64,000 bases of DNA from Streptomyces sp. NRRL F-5122 (GTDB taxonomy: Bacteria > Actinomycetota > Actinomycetes > Streptomycetales > Streptomycetaceae), in NCBI RefSeq assembly GCF_001507435.1, contig NZ_LMWH01000150.1, forward strand, positions 62,001 to 126,000, given 5' to 3'. Below, piece after piece: positions 34,948-43,444 of this stretch; positions within the stretch are counted from its first letter, which is position 1; every line of letters starts with the position of its first letter. The position numbers were made by a program, and so were the translations under genes. The notes under the pieces are model-generated. The model made no database searches. It was not told the DNA's origin and saw only the letters and a list, made by a program, of their open reading frames with translations.

Positions 34948-36650
34948 CCGCGGTCCCGACCGCCGGTGCGGGTGGCCCCGTGGCGGGCCCGGGCCCCACC
35001 CGGCCCGCCATCGGCGGGTCGGGTGGGCCGGACCGCGCCGCCCCGTGGTGGCGCGATGCCGTCTGCTATCAGATCTATCCGCGATCCTTCGCCGACAGCG
35101 ACGGGGACGGCATCGGCGACCTGGCCGGTGCCGCGGCGCGACTCGGGCATCTGCGCCGACTCGGGGTCGACGCCGTGTGGATCACCCCGTTCTATCCGTC
35201 GCCGCTCGCGGACGGCGGCTACGACATCGCGGACCACACCGGGGTGGCGCCCGACCTCGGAACACCGGCGGACTTCGACGCCCTGGTGGAGCGGGCCCAT
35301 GAACTGGGCATCAAGGTTCTGGTGGACCTGGTCCCCAACCACACCTCCGACCGGCACCCATGGTTCCGCGAGGCGGTCGCCGCCGGGGCGGGCTCGCGCG
35401 CCAGGGAGCGATACGTCTTCCGGCCCGGTCTCGGCGTGGACGGTCAACTGCCCCCGAACGACTGGCAGTCCGCGTTCGGTGGTCCCGCATGGACCAGGAT
35501 CCGCGAACCCGACGGGTCTCCCGGCGAGTGGTACCTGCATCTGCACGCGCCCGAGCAGCCGGACCTGAACTGGCGTGACGGCGAGGTCGTCGCGGACTTC
35601 GAACGGATCCTGAAGCACTGGCTGGACCGCGGCGTGGACGGCTTCCGGGTCGATGTCGCCCACACCCTGTTCAAGGCGGAGGGCCTGCCCGACGCAGGTC
35701 CGGGCCAGCACCAGGACGTCCATCGCAACCATCTGATGCCCTACTACGACCAGGAGGAGCTGCACCCGCTCTTCAGGACGTGGCGCACCCTGCTGGACAC
35801 CCACCCCGCGCCCGCCGGCGCCGTACCGCCCGGCGAACGCGTGATGGTGGCGGAGGCCGGCATCTTCGAACCCGACCGGCTGGCTCGCTACGTCAGCCCC
35901 GGCGAGATGCAGCAGACCTTCAACTTCGCCTTCCTGGAGTGCCCGTGGGACGGTACGGCGATGCGGGACGTGATCGAGCGGTCCGCCGCCGCCATGCAGG
36001 CGGTGGGGGCGCCGGTCACCTGGGTGCTCTCAAGCCATGACGCGGTCCGTCCGGTCTCGCGCTACGGCGGCGGCCCGGTCGGCGAGCGCCGGGCGCGCGC
36101 CGCGGCGCTGCTGATGCTCGCACTGCCCGGCGCGGCGTACGTCTACCAGGGGGAGGAACTCGGGCTGCCGCAGGCCGAACTCCCCGACGACCGGCTGCGT
36201 GACCCGCTGTGGGAGCGCTCCGGCCACCGGGAACGCGGCCGGGACGGGGCCCGGGTACCCCTGCCCTGGGAGGGTGGGGCCCCGCCGTACGGCTTCAGCA
36301 CCGCCGCTCCCGGGGACTGCTGGTTCCCCCAGCCCGAGGACTGGGCGGAACTGACCGCTGCGGCACAGGAGAACGACGGCGGTTCCATGCTGGCGCTGTA
36401 CCGCAGGGCGCTGCGGCTGCGGCGCGACCACCCGGCCTCGGACGCGGCACTGAAGCCCGAGGGTCCCGACAGCGGCGCGTGGTTCGCCTTCGAGCGCGGC
36501 GCAGGGCTGCGGTGCGTGGTGAACTTCGGCGCACAGCCGCTGAGGCTGGACGACCGCGCCGAGGTGCTGCTCTCCAGCGCACCGCTCGTAGGCCGCTGCA
36601 TCCCACAGGACACGGCCGTATGGCTGAAGCACAAGGAGCACGACCAGTGA
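34944..36650 (+). CDS. GH13 alpha-glucosidase (oligo-1,6-glucosidase-like)
   Basis: This 568-residue protein shows the GH13 conserved regions: DLVPNHTSD, GFRVDVAH (nucleophile D237), VAEAGI (acid/base E304) and SSHDAVR. DGIGDLAGAAARLGHLRRLG and the absence of a signal peptide fit the cytoplasmic alpha-glucosidase/oligo-1,6-glucosidase group. It begins at ATG 34944 overlapping the previous stop by ATGA and overlaps the next gene by GTGA. It would remove terminal alpha-glucose from the imported oligosaccharide before or after GH130 acts, implying that the natural substrate contains both glucose and mannose. The alternative, alpha-mannoside-glucoside transfer, seems less likely. Confidence 0.88.
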   Translation: MTAVPTAGAGGPVAGPGPTRPAIGGSGGPDRAAPWWRDAVCYQIYPRSFADSDGDGIGDLAGAAARLGHLRRLGVDAVWITPFYPSPLADGGYDIADHTGVAPDLGTPADFDALVERAHELGIKVLVDLVPNHTSDRHPWFREAVAAGAGSRARERYVFRPGLGVDGQLPPNDWQSAFGGPAWTRIREPDGSPGEWYLHLHAPEQPDLNWRDGEVVADFERILKHWLDRGVDGFRVDVAHTLFKAEGLPDAGPGQHQDVHRNHLMPYYDQEELHPLFRTWRTLLDTHPAPAGAVPPGERVMVAEAGIFEPDRLARYVSPGEMQQTFNFAFLECPWDGTAMRDVIERSAAAMQAVGAPVTWVLSSHDAVRPVSRYGGGPVGERRARAAALLMLALPGAAYVYQGEELGLPQAELPDDRLRDPLWERSGHRERGRDGARVPLPWEGGAPPYGFSTAAPGDCWFPQPEDWAELTAAAQENDGGSMLALYRRALRLRRDHPASDAALKPEGPDSGAWFAFERGAGLRCVVNFGAQPLRLDDRAEVLLSSAPLVGRCIPQDTAVWLKHKEHDQ

Positions 36651-38023
36651 GTGACACAACCGGTGTCGACCTCTCGGGCCTGGTGAAGGCCTACGACATC
36701 CGCGGAATCGTTCCCGATCAGCTCGACGAGGACCTCGCCCGGCTGTTCGGGGCGGCCTTCGTCGAGACGACCGGCGCGGACGCGATCGTCACCGGGCACG
36801 ACATGCGCCCCAGTTCCCCCGGCCTGGCACGCGCCTTCGCCGAGGGAGCGGCCGGGCGCGGCGCCGACGTGACCGAAATCGGCCTGTGCTCGACCGACGG
36901 GCTGTACTTCGCCAGCGGCGCACTGCAGCGCCCCGGCGCGATGTTCACCGCGAGCCACAACCCTGCCCGCTACAACGGCATCAAGCTGTGCCGGGCGGGC
37001 GCGGCACCGGTCGGCCAGGACACCGGTCTGCGGGAGATCCGCGCCCTTGTGGAGCGCTGGTCGGCCGAAGGAGGGCTGCCCGGGAGCGGGCGCGCGCAGG
37101 GCTCCATCACCTCCCGGGACATGCTCGGCGACTACGCCGCCCATCTCCTGGGACTGGTGGACCTGTCCGCCGTCCGCCCGTTGAAGATCGTGGTGGACGC
37201 GGGCAACGGCATGGCCGGCCTCACCACTCCCGCCGTCTTCCGCGACCTGCCGGTGGAGGTCGTCCCGATGTACTTCGAACTGGACGGCACCTTCCCCCAC
37301 CACGAGGCCAACCCGCTGGACCCGAAGAACATCGTCGACCTCCGGCACCGGGTGCGCGAGACCGGGGCCGACATGGGCCTGGCCTTCGACGGTGACGCCG
37401 ACCGCTGTTTTGTCGTGGACGAACGCGGCGAGGCCGTCCCGCCGTCCACGGTGACCGCCCTGATCGCGGCCCGGCTGCTGACCGACCGCCCGGGAAGCAC
37501 CGTCATCCACAATCTGATCACCTCACGGGCGGTGCCCGACGTGGTGCGCGAACACGGGGGCACTCCGGTGCGCACCCGTGTCGGGCACTCCTTCATCAAG
37601 GCCGAAATGGCCCGCACCGGAGCGTTGTTCGGCGGCGAGCACTCCGCGCACTACTACTTCCGCGACTTCTGGTCCGCCGACACGGGCATGCTGGCGGCCC
37701 TGCACGTCGTCGCCGCCCTCGGCGCAGCGCCCGGTCCGCTGTCCGCGCTGGTCGCCCAGTACCAGCGCTATGCGGCGTCCGGCGAGATCAACAGCGTGGT
37801 CGACGATCAGCAGCACACCGTCACCGCGGTCCGCGAGGCCTTCGCCGACCGGGACGGAGCGACCGCCGACGAACTCGACGGCCTGACGATCAGTGCCGCC
37901 GACTGGTGGTTCAACCTGCGGCCCTCCAACACCGAGCCCTTGCTGCGGCTCAATGTGGAGGCCCGCGACGCGGACACCGTGGCCCGGCTGCGGGACGAGG
38001 TGCTGGCGATCGTCCGGGCCTGA
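36647..38023 (+). CDS. manB: Phosphomannomutase/phosphoglucomutase
   Basis: This 458-residue protein has the four alpha-D-phosphohexomutase domains: AYDIRGIVPDQLDEDLA at the start, the catalytic phosphoserine in MFTASHNPARYNGIK, the metal loop AFDGDADRCFVVDE, the sugar-specificity segment GGEHSAHYYFRDF and the phosphate-binding RPSNTEPLLR loop. GTG 36647 overlaps the previous stop (GTGA). GEHSAHYYF is the form usually found in the PMM/PGM group. In this operon it would turn the mannose-1-phosphate released by GH130 into mannose-6-phosphate for central metabolism. A housekeeping role in cell-wall sugar synthesis is possible but less likely from its position. Confidence 0.92.
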   Translation: MSDTTGVDLSGLVKAYDIRGIVPDQLDEDLARLFGAAFVETTGADAIVTGHDMRPSSPGLARAFAEGAAGRGADVTEIGLCSTDGLYFASGALQRPGAMFTASHNPARYNGIKLCRAGAAPVGQDTGLREIRALVERWSAEGGLPGSGRAQGSITSRDMLGDYAAHLLGLVDLSAVRPLKIVVDAGNGMAGLTTPAVFRDLPVEVVPMYFELDGTFPHHEANPLDPKNIVDLRHRVRETGADMGLAFDGDADRCFVVDERGEAVPPSTVTALIAARLLTDRPGSTVIHNLITSRAVPDVVREHGGTPVRTRVGHSFIKAEMARTGALFGGEHSAHYYFRDFWSADTGMLAALHVVAALGAAPGPLSALVAQYQRYAASGEINSVVDDQQHTVTAVREAFADRDGATADELDGLTISAADWWFNLRPSNTEPLLRLNVEARDADTVARLRDEVLAIVRA

Positions 38024-38053
38024 GCGCGGACGGGGCCCTACGGCCCTGTCGAG

Positions 38054-38091
38054 GAGGGAGGGAGCCGGTACGGACACAGGCTCCCGCCCTC
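38054..38091. terminator. Bidirectional terminator between manB and alpha/beta hydrolase
   Basis: Arms 38054-38066 and 38079-38091 pair over 13 bases with one mismatch and a 12-base loop. The hairpin lies between two convergent genes and would stop both. Confidence 0.65.
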
Positions 38092-38102
38092 GTCGCCGGC
38101 TC

Positions 38103-38813
38103 TCAGGCGGGGCGTGTCCCCTTGAGCGCCTCGACGATCAGGCCGGTCACCAGGTCCGGCGCGGTGACCAGCGGCATGTGGTCGGTGGGCGCCGACCTCA
38201 CCGTCGCGTTGATTCGTTCCGCCATGTAACGCTGGGTGTCCGCCGTGATCATGCGGTCCTCCTCCGCGAGGAAGTACCAGGCCGGACGGTCCTTCCACGC
38301 GGGCCTTCCCACGGCGGTGCCGATGGCCGCCGCGGCGATGGGCCTCTGCACGGAACGCAGCACATACTGCTCCTCGCCGGAGGCGTTCTGCGCGAACGCC
38401 TCGGCGAACGCGTCGTCCGGAAGCCAGACGAACCCGTCGGAGTCCGGTGTGAGGTGCGGGGCTTTCGGATGGGGCGTCCCACGATAGAACACATCGGCCA
38501 CGGTCTCGCCCTCGTCGGGAGCCAGTGCGGCGACGTAGACCAGTCCCCTCACCAGGTCGGCCGGCAGCGAGCCGATCACGGCTCCCGCGTAGGCGTGCCC
38601 TACCACGAGAGCCGGTCCGTCGGCTCTGCGCACGGACCGCTCGAGGGCGGCGATGTCGTCGCCGAGGGACGTCAGCGGCAGCGGAGCGGCGCAGGCGTCC
38701 ACGCCCTCGTCCCACAGCCGCCGGATCACCGGACCCCAGCTCGACCCGTCGGCCCACGCCCCGTGGACCAGCACGACGGGGGTTCTGCGCGCAGTAGGCG
38801 AATCACCGTTCAT
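38103..38813 (-). CDS. Alpha/beta-hydrolase-fold protein with Ser-to-Ala at nucleophile
   Basis: This 236-residue protein has the fold's oxyanion segment VLVHGAWADGSSW and late motifs EEDRMITADTQRYM and a His in DHMPLVTAPDLV. The nucleophile elbow reads VVGHAYAGAVI, with A74 where Ser normally stands (GHSYGG in the homologous gene at 50566). It may therefore be non-hydrolytic, or use another chemistry like some cofactor-free lyases of this fold. It lies 27 bp downstream of a second alpha/beta hydrolase gene and is probably cotranscribed with it. The upstream gene's promoter with its direct repeats at 39733-39790 would then control both. Confidence 0.85.
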   Translation of the reverse strand: MNGDSPTARRTPVVLVHGAWADGSSWGPVIRRLWDEGVDACAAPLPLTSLGDDIAALERSVRRADGPALVVGHAYAGAVIGSLPADLVRGLVYVAALAPDEGETVADVFYRGTPHPKAPHLTPDSDGFVWLPDDAFAEAFAQNASGEEQYVLRSVQRPIAAAAIGTAVGRPAWKDRPAWYFLAEEDRMITADTQRYMAERINATVRSAPTDHMPLVTAPDLVTGLIVEALKGTRPA

Positions 38814-38840
38814 GTCCGTCCTTTCCGTCCGCGCTTGTTT

Positions 38841-39710
38841 TCAGGCCTTGAGGTTCCGGGCCAGGAAGTCGGTGATGAGCGCGGCTGCCTCGTCGAGTGC
38901 GCTCTCCAGGAGGAAGTGGCCTCCCTCCAGGAGGTGGATCTCGGCGTCCGGCACGTCCTGGGCGAAGGCCTCGGCTCCCGCGGGCCCGAAGATGGGGTCG
39001 TTCTTCCCCCATACCGCGAGCAGCGGCGGCCGGTGCTCCCGCAGATAGGCGTGGAGGTCCGGATACAACGGCGGGTTCGTGGCGTAGTCGCGGAACAGCT
39101 TGAGCTGGATCGCGTCGTTGCCGGGGCGTGAGAGCAGCTGGTAGTCGTGGTGCCATGTGTCGGGGCTGACGACGCTCTCGTCGGCGACGCCCGTCAGGTA
39201 CTGCCACTTGGTGACGTCGAGGGTGAGCGCGCTGCGGATCGCCGCCTCCGTCTGCGGGGTCTGCTCGCGCTGGTAGTCCCGGACCGTCTTCCAGAACCCC
39301 TCGACGAACCCCTCGTCGTAGCCGTTGCCGTTCTGGGTGACGACGGCTGTGACCGCATCCGGGTCGTTCATCGCCAGACGCCAGCCGATGGGCGCGCCGT
39401 AGTCCTGGACGTACATGGCGTAGCGGCGGATGCCGAGGTGGTCGAGCAGTCCCTTGGTCAGGTCGGTCAGAGCGTCGAAGGTGTAGTCGAATTCATCGGC
39501 GCTCGGCGCGTCGGACAGGCCGAAGCCCAGGTGGTCCGGCGCGATCACGTGGTACCGCTCGCCCAGGATCGGGATGAGGTTGCGGAACATGAACGAGCTG
39601 GTCGGGAAGCCGTGCAGCAGCACGACGGCGGGCGCATCGTGCGGCCCTGCCTCACGGTAGAAGATCTGCCGGCCTCGCACGGTCGCGTACCGGTGGTGAA
39701 CAGTAGCCAT
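38841..39710 (-). CDS. Alpha/beta hydrolase, haloalkane dehalogenase/epoxide hydrolase type
   Basis: This 289-residue protein has the oxyanion-hole HGFPTSSFMFRNLIP, the nucleophile elbow YVQDYGAPIG with Asp instead of Ser, the acid in KNDPIFGP, and the catalytic His in EGGHFLLESALDE. Asp nucleophiles are typical for haloalkane dehalogenases and epoxide hydrolases. ATG 39710 has AAAGGGG upstream. The protein is cytoplasmic. A consensus-like promoter flanked by 11-bp repeats precedes it, suggesting a regulated detoxification gene. Confidence 0.9.
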   Translation of the reverse strand: MATVHHRYATVRGRQIFYREAGPHDAPAVVLLHGFPTSSFMFRNLIPILGERYHVIAPDHLGFGLSDAPSADEFDYTFDALTDLTKGLLDHLGIRRYAMYVQDYGAPIGWRLAMNDPDAVTAVVTQNGNGYDEGFVEGFWKTVRDYQREQTPQTEAAIRSALTLDVTKWQYLTGVADESVVSPDTWHHDYQLLSRPGNDAIQLKLFRDYATNPPLYPDLHAYLREHRPPLLAVWGKNDPIFGPAGAEAFAQDVPDAEIHLLEGGHFLLESALDEAAALITDFLARNLKA

Positions 39711-39732
39711 GAGTAACCCCTTTAGTCGCTTT

Positions 39733-39790
39733 TGATGGTTAGATTCAAGCGGACGAGCTGTAACCTGTCAACATGACTATGATGGTTAGA
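39733..39790 (-). promoter_or_regulatory. Promoter bracketed by 11-bp direct repeats, hydrolase operon
   Basis: On the minus strand TTGACA (39771-39766), a 17-base spacer and TTGAAT (39748-39743) form a good promoter. TCTAACCATCA occurs exactly at 39790-39780 and again at 39743-39733, 47 bp apart and just outside both promoter elements. The arrangement suggests a repressor that binds both repeats. No regulator gene lies next to it. Confidence 0.6.
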
Positions 39791-40649
39791 GAGGTATCGG
39801 GGTCGCAGGCCGGCGCTTCCACGAGGCGGCCCCAACGCCGCACTCGGGGGCGACACGGATTCGTGCCGGGTCCACAGCGGATCGATCCGTCCCAGGCCAC
39901 CGCCCTCTTCGAGCGGGACCAAAACCCGGACCCATGCGGTGCCTTCGTTCGCCGACGGATCACCAGGGGGGCGGCAAACCCTCGCCCCGTGCCCGAATAT
40001 CGGCGACCGGGCCATGGGCCCCAAGGCACCATTGGGGTGAGAAGACCCGGGCCCTGCCACTGCCGGACTCGCCGGCGACGCCGTACCCGCGACGACTCGC
40101 AGACGGTCACCGGGCGGGCTGCCGGTTCCGCGAGTCCGAGGGCGGTTGACGCTTTCCGCGCCCTTCCGTAGTGGTGCGGGCGGTCGTCACCAGCAGGATC
40201 TCGACGTCGAAACGGCTGACGAGGTTCCTGCGGTCCTCGAAGTGCTCGGCGACCTCGTGACGTTCCCGTGCGCGGACGAACTCGGCGCTTGGTTCATGCA
40301 GTTCGGCGACGACCCGCGCCGCTCGGGCCCGGCTGCGGTCGGCACGGGCGGCAGGGCGGCCGTCCGATTCCGGCTCCGGCGCGGCCGGTCCTCTTCGGAA
40401 CCACGCGCCCACTCGGCCGGGGCGGGCACCGGCGGCTGAAGGCGCTGCGCGCCGGACCGGTGTGGCGGGTCCGACGGCACCGGAAACAGCGCCCCGGCCG
40501 TGCCGAGCGGCCGCTGAACCGTCCATCGGTCGCCGGAAGAGGCCATGTCGACGCCGACATGGGCGGCCCGGCCACGATGCTCCCGCATCGTGGCCGAGCC
40601 GCCCTCAACTCCGTGTCGTGCTGCCCCCCGGTCAGCACGACACGCTCTT
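39791..40649. other. Long intergenic region with one weak open frame and a terminator
   Basis: Most of this stretch has no supported gene. On the minus strand around 40340-40150 a frame ending at 40107 reads protein-like (VVAELHEPSAEFVRARER, then HEVAEHFEDRRNLV), but its upstream part is low-complexity and no start is convincing. It may be a gene fragment. A strong hairpin at 40561-40604 is listed separately. Confidence 0.35.
40561..40604 (-). terminator. Strong hairpin terminator after SRPBCC gene
   Basis: Arms 40561-40580 and 40585-40604 pair over 20 bases with one mismatch around the loop TCCC. It lies 46 bases beyond the SRPBCC stop codon. Confidence 0.75.
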
Positions 40650-41162
40650 TCAGTGTCGCGTCACAGCACCCTGCGGGTCGCGGGCTGCGATCGCCCCGAG
40701 CCGGCGCAGGTCTTCGGTGAGCGCGCCGCTGCGGTCGACATGGGTCCTGACGAGCCGCCCCACGACCCAACGGAACCAGCGCGGTGTGCTTCTCATCCGG
40801 TAGGTCTGCACCAGCCGTGTCCCGGTGCCGACCGGCTCCAGAGCGATGGTCCAGTCCGTACTGTCGGGGAACAGCGGGGTCGGTAGGGTGCGCCACGTGA
40901 TGAGGTGCGGGGCCTCGAGCGCGATGATCTCGCAGGACCGACTCCACCGCAGCCGGCCGGCCCGGTTGTAGCCGCGGAACCGCACTCCGGGCGCCGCCGC
41001 GGTCGCCCCGCGCAGCCAGACGACCCGGAGGCATTCATGACTCCACTCACTGGTCCGGGTGACGTCCTCGACGACACGCCAGACGGCCTCGACCGACGCG
41101 TCGACGATCACCTCCGTCCGGCATGTCCGGGCCACGCTCCGACTCACTTCGATACCGCCCAC
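40650..41162 (-). CDS. SRPBCC-fold (polyketide cyclase/START-like) protein
   Basis: This 170-residue protein shows the SRPBCC pattern: TEVIVDASVEAVWRVVEDVTRTSEW, then GVRFRGYNRAGRLRW, DWTIALEPVGTGTRLVQTYRM and a final amphipathic helix. The fold binds hydrophobic ligands and includes cyclases, hydratases and lipid carriers. GTG 41162 is supported by GGGGGAG six bases upstream. It lies 34 bp downstream of the TetR gene and is the last gene of a three-gene unit before a strong terminator. Confidence 0.82.
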   Translation of the reverse strand: MGGIEVSRSVARTCRTEVIVDASVEAVWRVVEDVTRTSEWSHECLRVVWLRGATAAAPGVRFRGYNRAGRLRWSRSCEIIALEAPHLITWRTLPTPLFPDSTDWTIALEPVGTGTRLVQTYRMRSTPRWFRWVVGRLVRTHVDRSGALTEDLRRLGAIAARDPQGAVTRH

Positions 41163-41196
41163 CCTGTACTCCCCCTCGAGCCCGCGTCCATCGCTG

Positions 41197-41829
41197 TCAT
41201 GTGTCGAGCAGCCGGTCGATGACACCGGCCGCCCACTCCTCGTACTGCTGCGGCGTCCAGCCCGAGATGCCGGTGAGCAGGTGGTAGACCTCGACGCCGA
41301 GGACCGCCCACGCCCCGTCGCGCTCCTCACGGGTCACCTCGCGCCCCGCGACCCGGGTCATGCCCTGCTCGATGCTGATCCGCCTGCGCTGCTGGTTCTC
41401 ACGCAGCCTCTGGGCCAGATCGCCGTTCGAGGCAGCCGCCTCACGGAGTGCGAGATGCACACCCGCGGTCCGCTCGTGGATGGCGGTGACCAGCCGGGCG
41501 GCCGCCGCGATCCGCTCCTGCCGGGTCCCGGAGCCGAGCAGGGCGAACTCGGGCCGATCCGCCAGCGCCTCGGGCTCCGCGTCGCCGACCACGGCGACGT
41601 CCAGGGCCGCCATCAGCAGATCGCTCTTCGACCGGAATCCCGTGTACACCGTCTCGACCGAGACACCCGCCTCGCGGGCGACGTCCCGCATCCCGGTCGC
41701 CGCCCAGCCGCGCTCCGCGAACAGCCGCACGGCCGCGGCGAGCACCGCCGCCCGTGTCTCCCCGGCCTGCTGTTCACGGCGCGGGGAGCGGTACTGACGT
41801 CGCGCCCGGGGCGCCTGCTCCGCCGCCAT
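41197..41829 (-). CDS. TetR-family transcriptional regulator
   Basis: This 210-residue protein has the TetR helix-turn-helix LFAERGWAATGMRDVAREAGVSVETVYTGFRSK near residues 35-65, followed by a helical ligand-binding domain. ATG 41829 sits inside the stop of the hemerythrin gene (TGATG), so translation is coupled. It probably represses its own operon and may sense a small hydrophobic or oxidised compound; the two P450s nearby are possible targets. Longer upstream in-frame starts would overlap the hemerythrin gene. Confidence 0.9.
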   Translation of the reverse strand: MAAEQAPRARRQYRSPRREQQAGETRAAVLAAAVRLFAERGWAATGMRDVAREAGVSVETVYTGFRSKSDLLMAALDVAVVGDAEPEALADRPEFALLGSGTRQERIAAAARLVTAIHERTAGVHLALREAAASNGDLAQRLRENQQRRRISIEQGMTRVAGREVTREERDGAWAVLGVEVYHLLTGISGWTPQQYEEWAAGVIDRLLDT

Positions 41830-42518
41830 CAGCGCCCCACGACACTCTGCGCCGGGACCTGCGGTCGCCACCAGGCCGCCACCCGGCGGCGGTAGGCCCG
41901 GGCGAAGCCGTGCAGCAGGACGAACCGCGGCAGCGGCGGCACGAGGTGGACCACGATCCGGTATCCCTCGGGGTCCAGGCCGTCGAGCAGCCAGTGCCCC
42001 TCCATCCCCAACTGCCCGAAGGACTTGGGCTTCACGTTGTACTTCTGGTCCCAGGCATGCCAGTCGGCCTGGGAGAGGTTCGCCGCCACGACCGGCATGC
42101 CCTGCTCCACCTCGCGCTCCAGGTGCGGTACGAGCACGGTCGTCAACGCGTCGAGTGCCGCGAGGAGTTCGATACGCGACTCGTCGGTGGCCGATCCCGC
42201 GTACCGCCGGGCGGCGACCGTCAGCGCCTCGGCCGCCGGCTCGATCCGGCGGTGGTCGGCGTCCAGCGAGTCCAGGAGCGGCACCGCCGCCGGGTCGCGC
42301 TCACGGACCAGCGGCCACAGACCCTCGTCCTCGCCGGTGTGGTGCGCATGCAGAACCTCCATCAGCCACACGACGTGCTCGCCCAGTGCGCGCGCCCGCC
42401 GGTGCTCCGGACACGGCTCGGCGGTCAGCACCGTACGGGCACGGTCCAGGTCGCGGCACAGCGCACCGTGCACGATCCCCATCATCCGCGTGTCCGCCCG
42501 GCTCGAATCCGTTCCCAT
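41829..42518 (-). CDS. Hemerythrin HHE domain protein
   Basis: This 229-residue protein has the His/Glu pattern of a diiron hemerythrin-like domain in residues 15-140: HGALCRDL, HAHHTGEDEGLWPLV, DADHRRIE and HLEREVEQGMPVV. The C-terminal 90 residues (LSQADWHAWDQKYNV...) are a separate segment often seen in actinobacterial members. Such proteins bind oxygen or NO or sense iron. It is the first gene of a unit with tetR and the SRPBCC gene. Confidence 0.88.
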   Translation of the reverse strand: MGTDSSRADTRMMGIVHGALCRDLDRARTVLTAEPCPEHRRARALGEHVVWLMEVLHAHHTGEDEGLWPLVRERDPAAVPLLDSLDADHRRIEPAAEALTVAARRYAGSATDESRIELLAALDALTTVLVPHLEREVEQGMPVVAANLSQADWHAWDQKYNVKPKSFGQLGMEGHWLLDGLDPEGYRIVVHLVPPLPRFVLLHGFARAYRRRVAAWWRPQVPAQSVVGR

Positions 42519-42679
42519 CTCGCCCTCCCCCTGGTTGCCTCGAGATCGAGACTAGAACGCACCTGCTTTCTCTACAAGCCCGTTCCAGTGAAATCTGCGA
42601 CCGTGGACACCGTCGATCCGCGCAGAGCTCGCGAGGCGGGCCCGGAGGCAGACCCGGAAGGGCGCCGGCCGGCCACGGT

Positions 42680-43018
42680 TCAGGACCACGGATGGTCGGG
42701 CGCACCGTCGACGCGACGGACACCGTCGTGGTCGTCCATCCAGCTCGGGCGTGTGGTCAGGAAGGACAGATCCTCGTTCCGACCCTCCGTCATGATCCGT
42801 AGCCTCGCCCCCTCTTCGTCGGTCAGCGCGGTGAACCAGGACGTCAGGTCGTCGTCGCCGCTCGTCCAGTCGATGCGCTCGTGGAAGCGGTGGAACCAGT
42901 ACGTTCCGCAGGAGGTGCACTGCTGCAGCGACTCCATGTCGTGGTGCGACGCGTACAAGGTGCGCACGACGCCCAGTTCGGGGGTGCGACAGCAGTCGAT
43001 GAAGTCAGGTGTGTTCAC
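42680..43018 (-). CDS. Small zinc-ribbon-like protein of unknown function
   Basis: From GTG 43018 this encodes 112 residues. CCRTPELG near the start and CTSCGTYWFHRFHERIDW further on give cysteine pairs that could bind zinc. The rest is acidic and aromatic-rich (LTSWFTALTDEEGARL). No membrane segment is present. I do not recognise a named family. The frame stays open upstream but the composition there is not protein-like. It stands alone, 160 bp upstream of the hemerythrin gene. Confidence 0.65.
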   Translation of the reverse strand: MNTPDFIDCCRTPELGVVRTLYASHHDMESLQQCTSCGTYWFHRFHERIDWTSGDDDLTSWFTALTDEEGARLRIMTEGRNEDLSFLTTRPSWMDDHDGVRRVDGAPDHPWS

Positions 43019-43444
43019 GGAGTCCCTGGTCCTTCGCTTCGCCGATGGTTTCCGTCGGCGATCAGTCGACCAGATCCGGGCGGACGCCGGGAGATCCTGA
43101 ATGTTCCGGGTACGGGCCGGCCGCCATGACCGACGACCGGGGGCGAGCGACCCGCTGGGCACACGGAGGACGACTGCCATCGTCGAACAGGCGTGTGGTG
43201 GAAGGGACCGCCCGGGGCTCGCCTTGCGAACCCGTTCCGGAGGGGGCGATGCTGAAGAGGAGGCATGCCGGTTGATCGTATGGACCGGGCGCAGTGGGCT
43301 CGGAGCCCGCCGCCACCGCGGTGTACGCGGGCAGCGGGCTCTCGGTGAGGCCCGGCCGATCTCAGCCCGAGCGGACGGCGTGTCGCGTTCGTTGCGCCAT
43401 GCCTGATCACCGGCCCTGTGCCGCCGGAGCCCAGAGGAGACGCC
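43019..43444. other. Divergent intergenic region before P450 gene
   Basis: About 425 bases lie between the small zinc-ribbon gene and the first P450. Frames on both strands are shadows. No clear palindrome or promoter match was found. Confidence 0.4.

Noticed and set aside
40107..40526. Minus-strand frame with a protein-like segment (VVAELHEPSAEF)
   Set aside because: Only about 60 residues look plausible, with no start or family; kept as a note in the intergenic entry.
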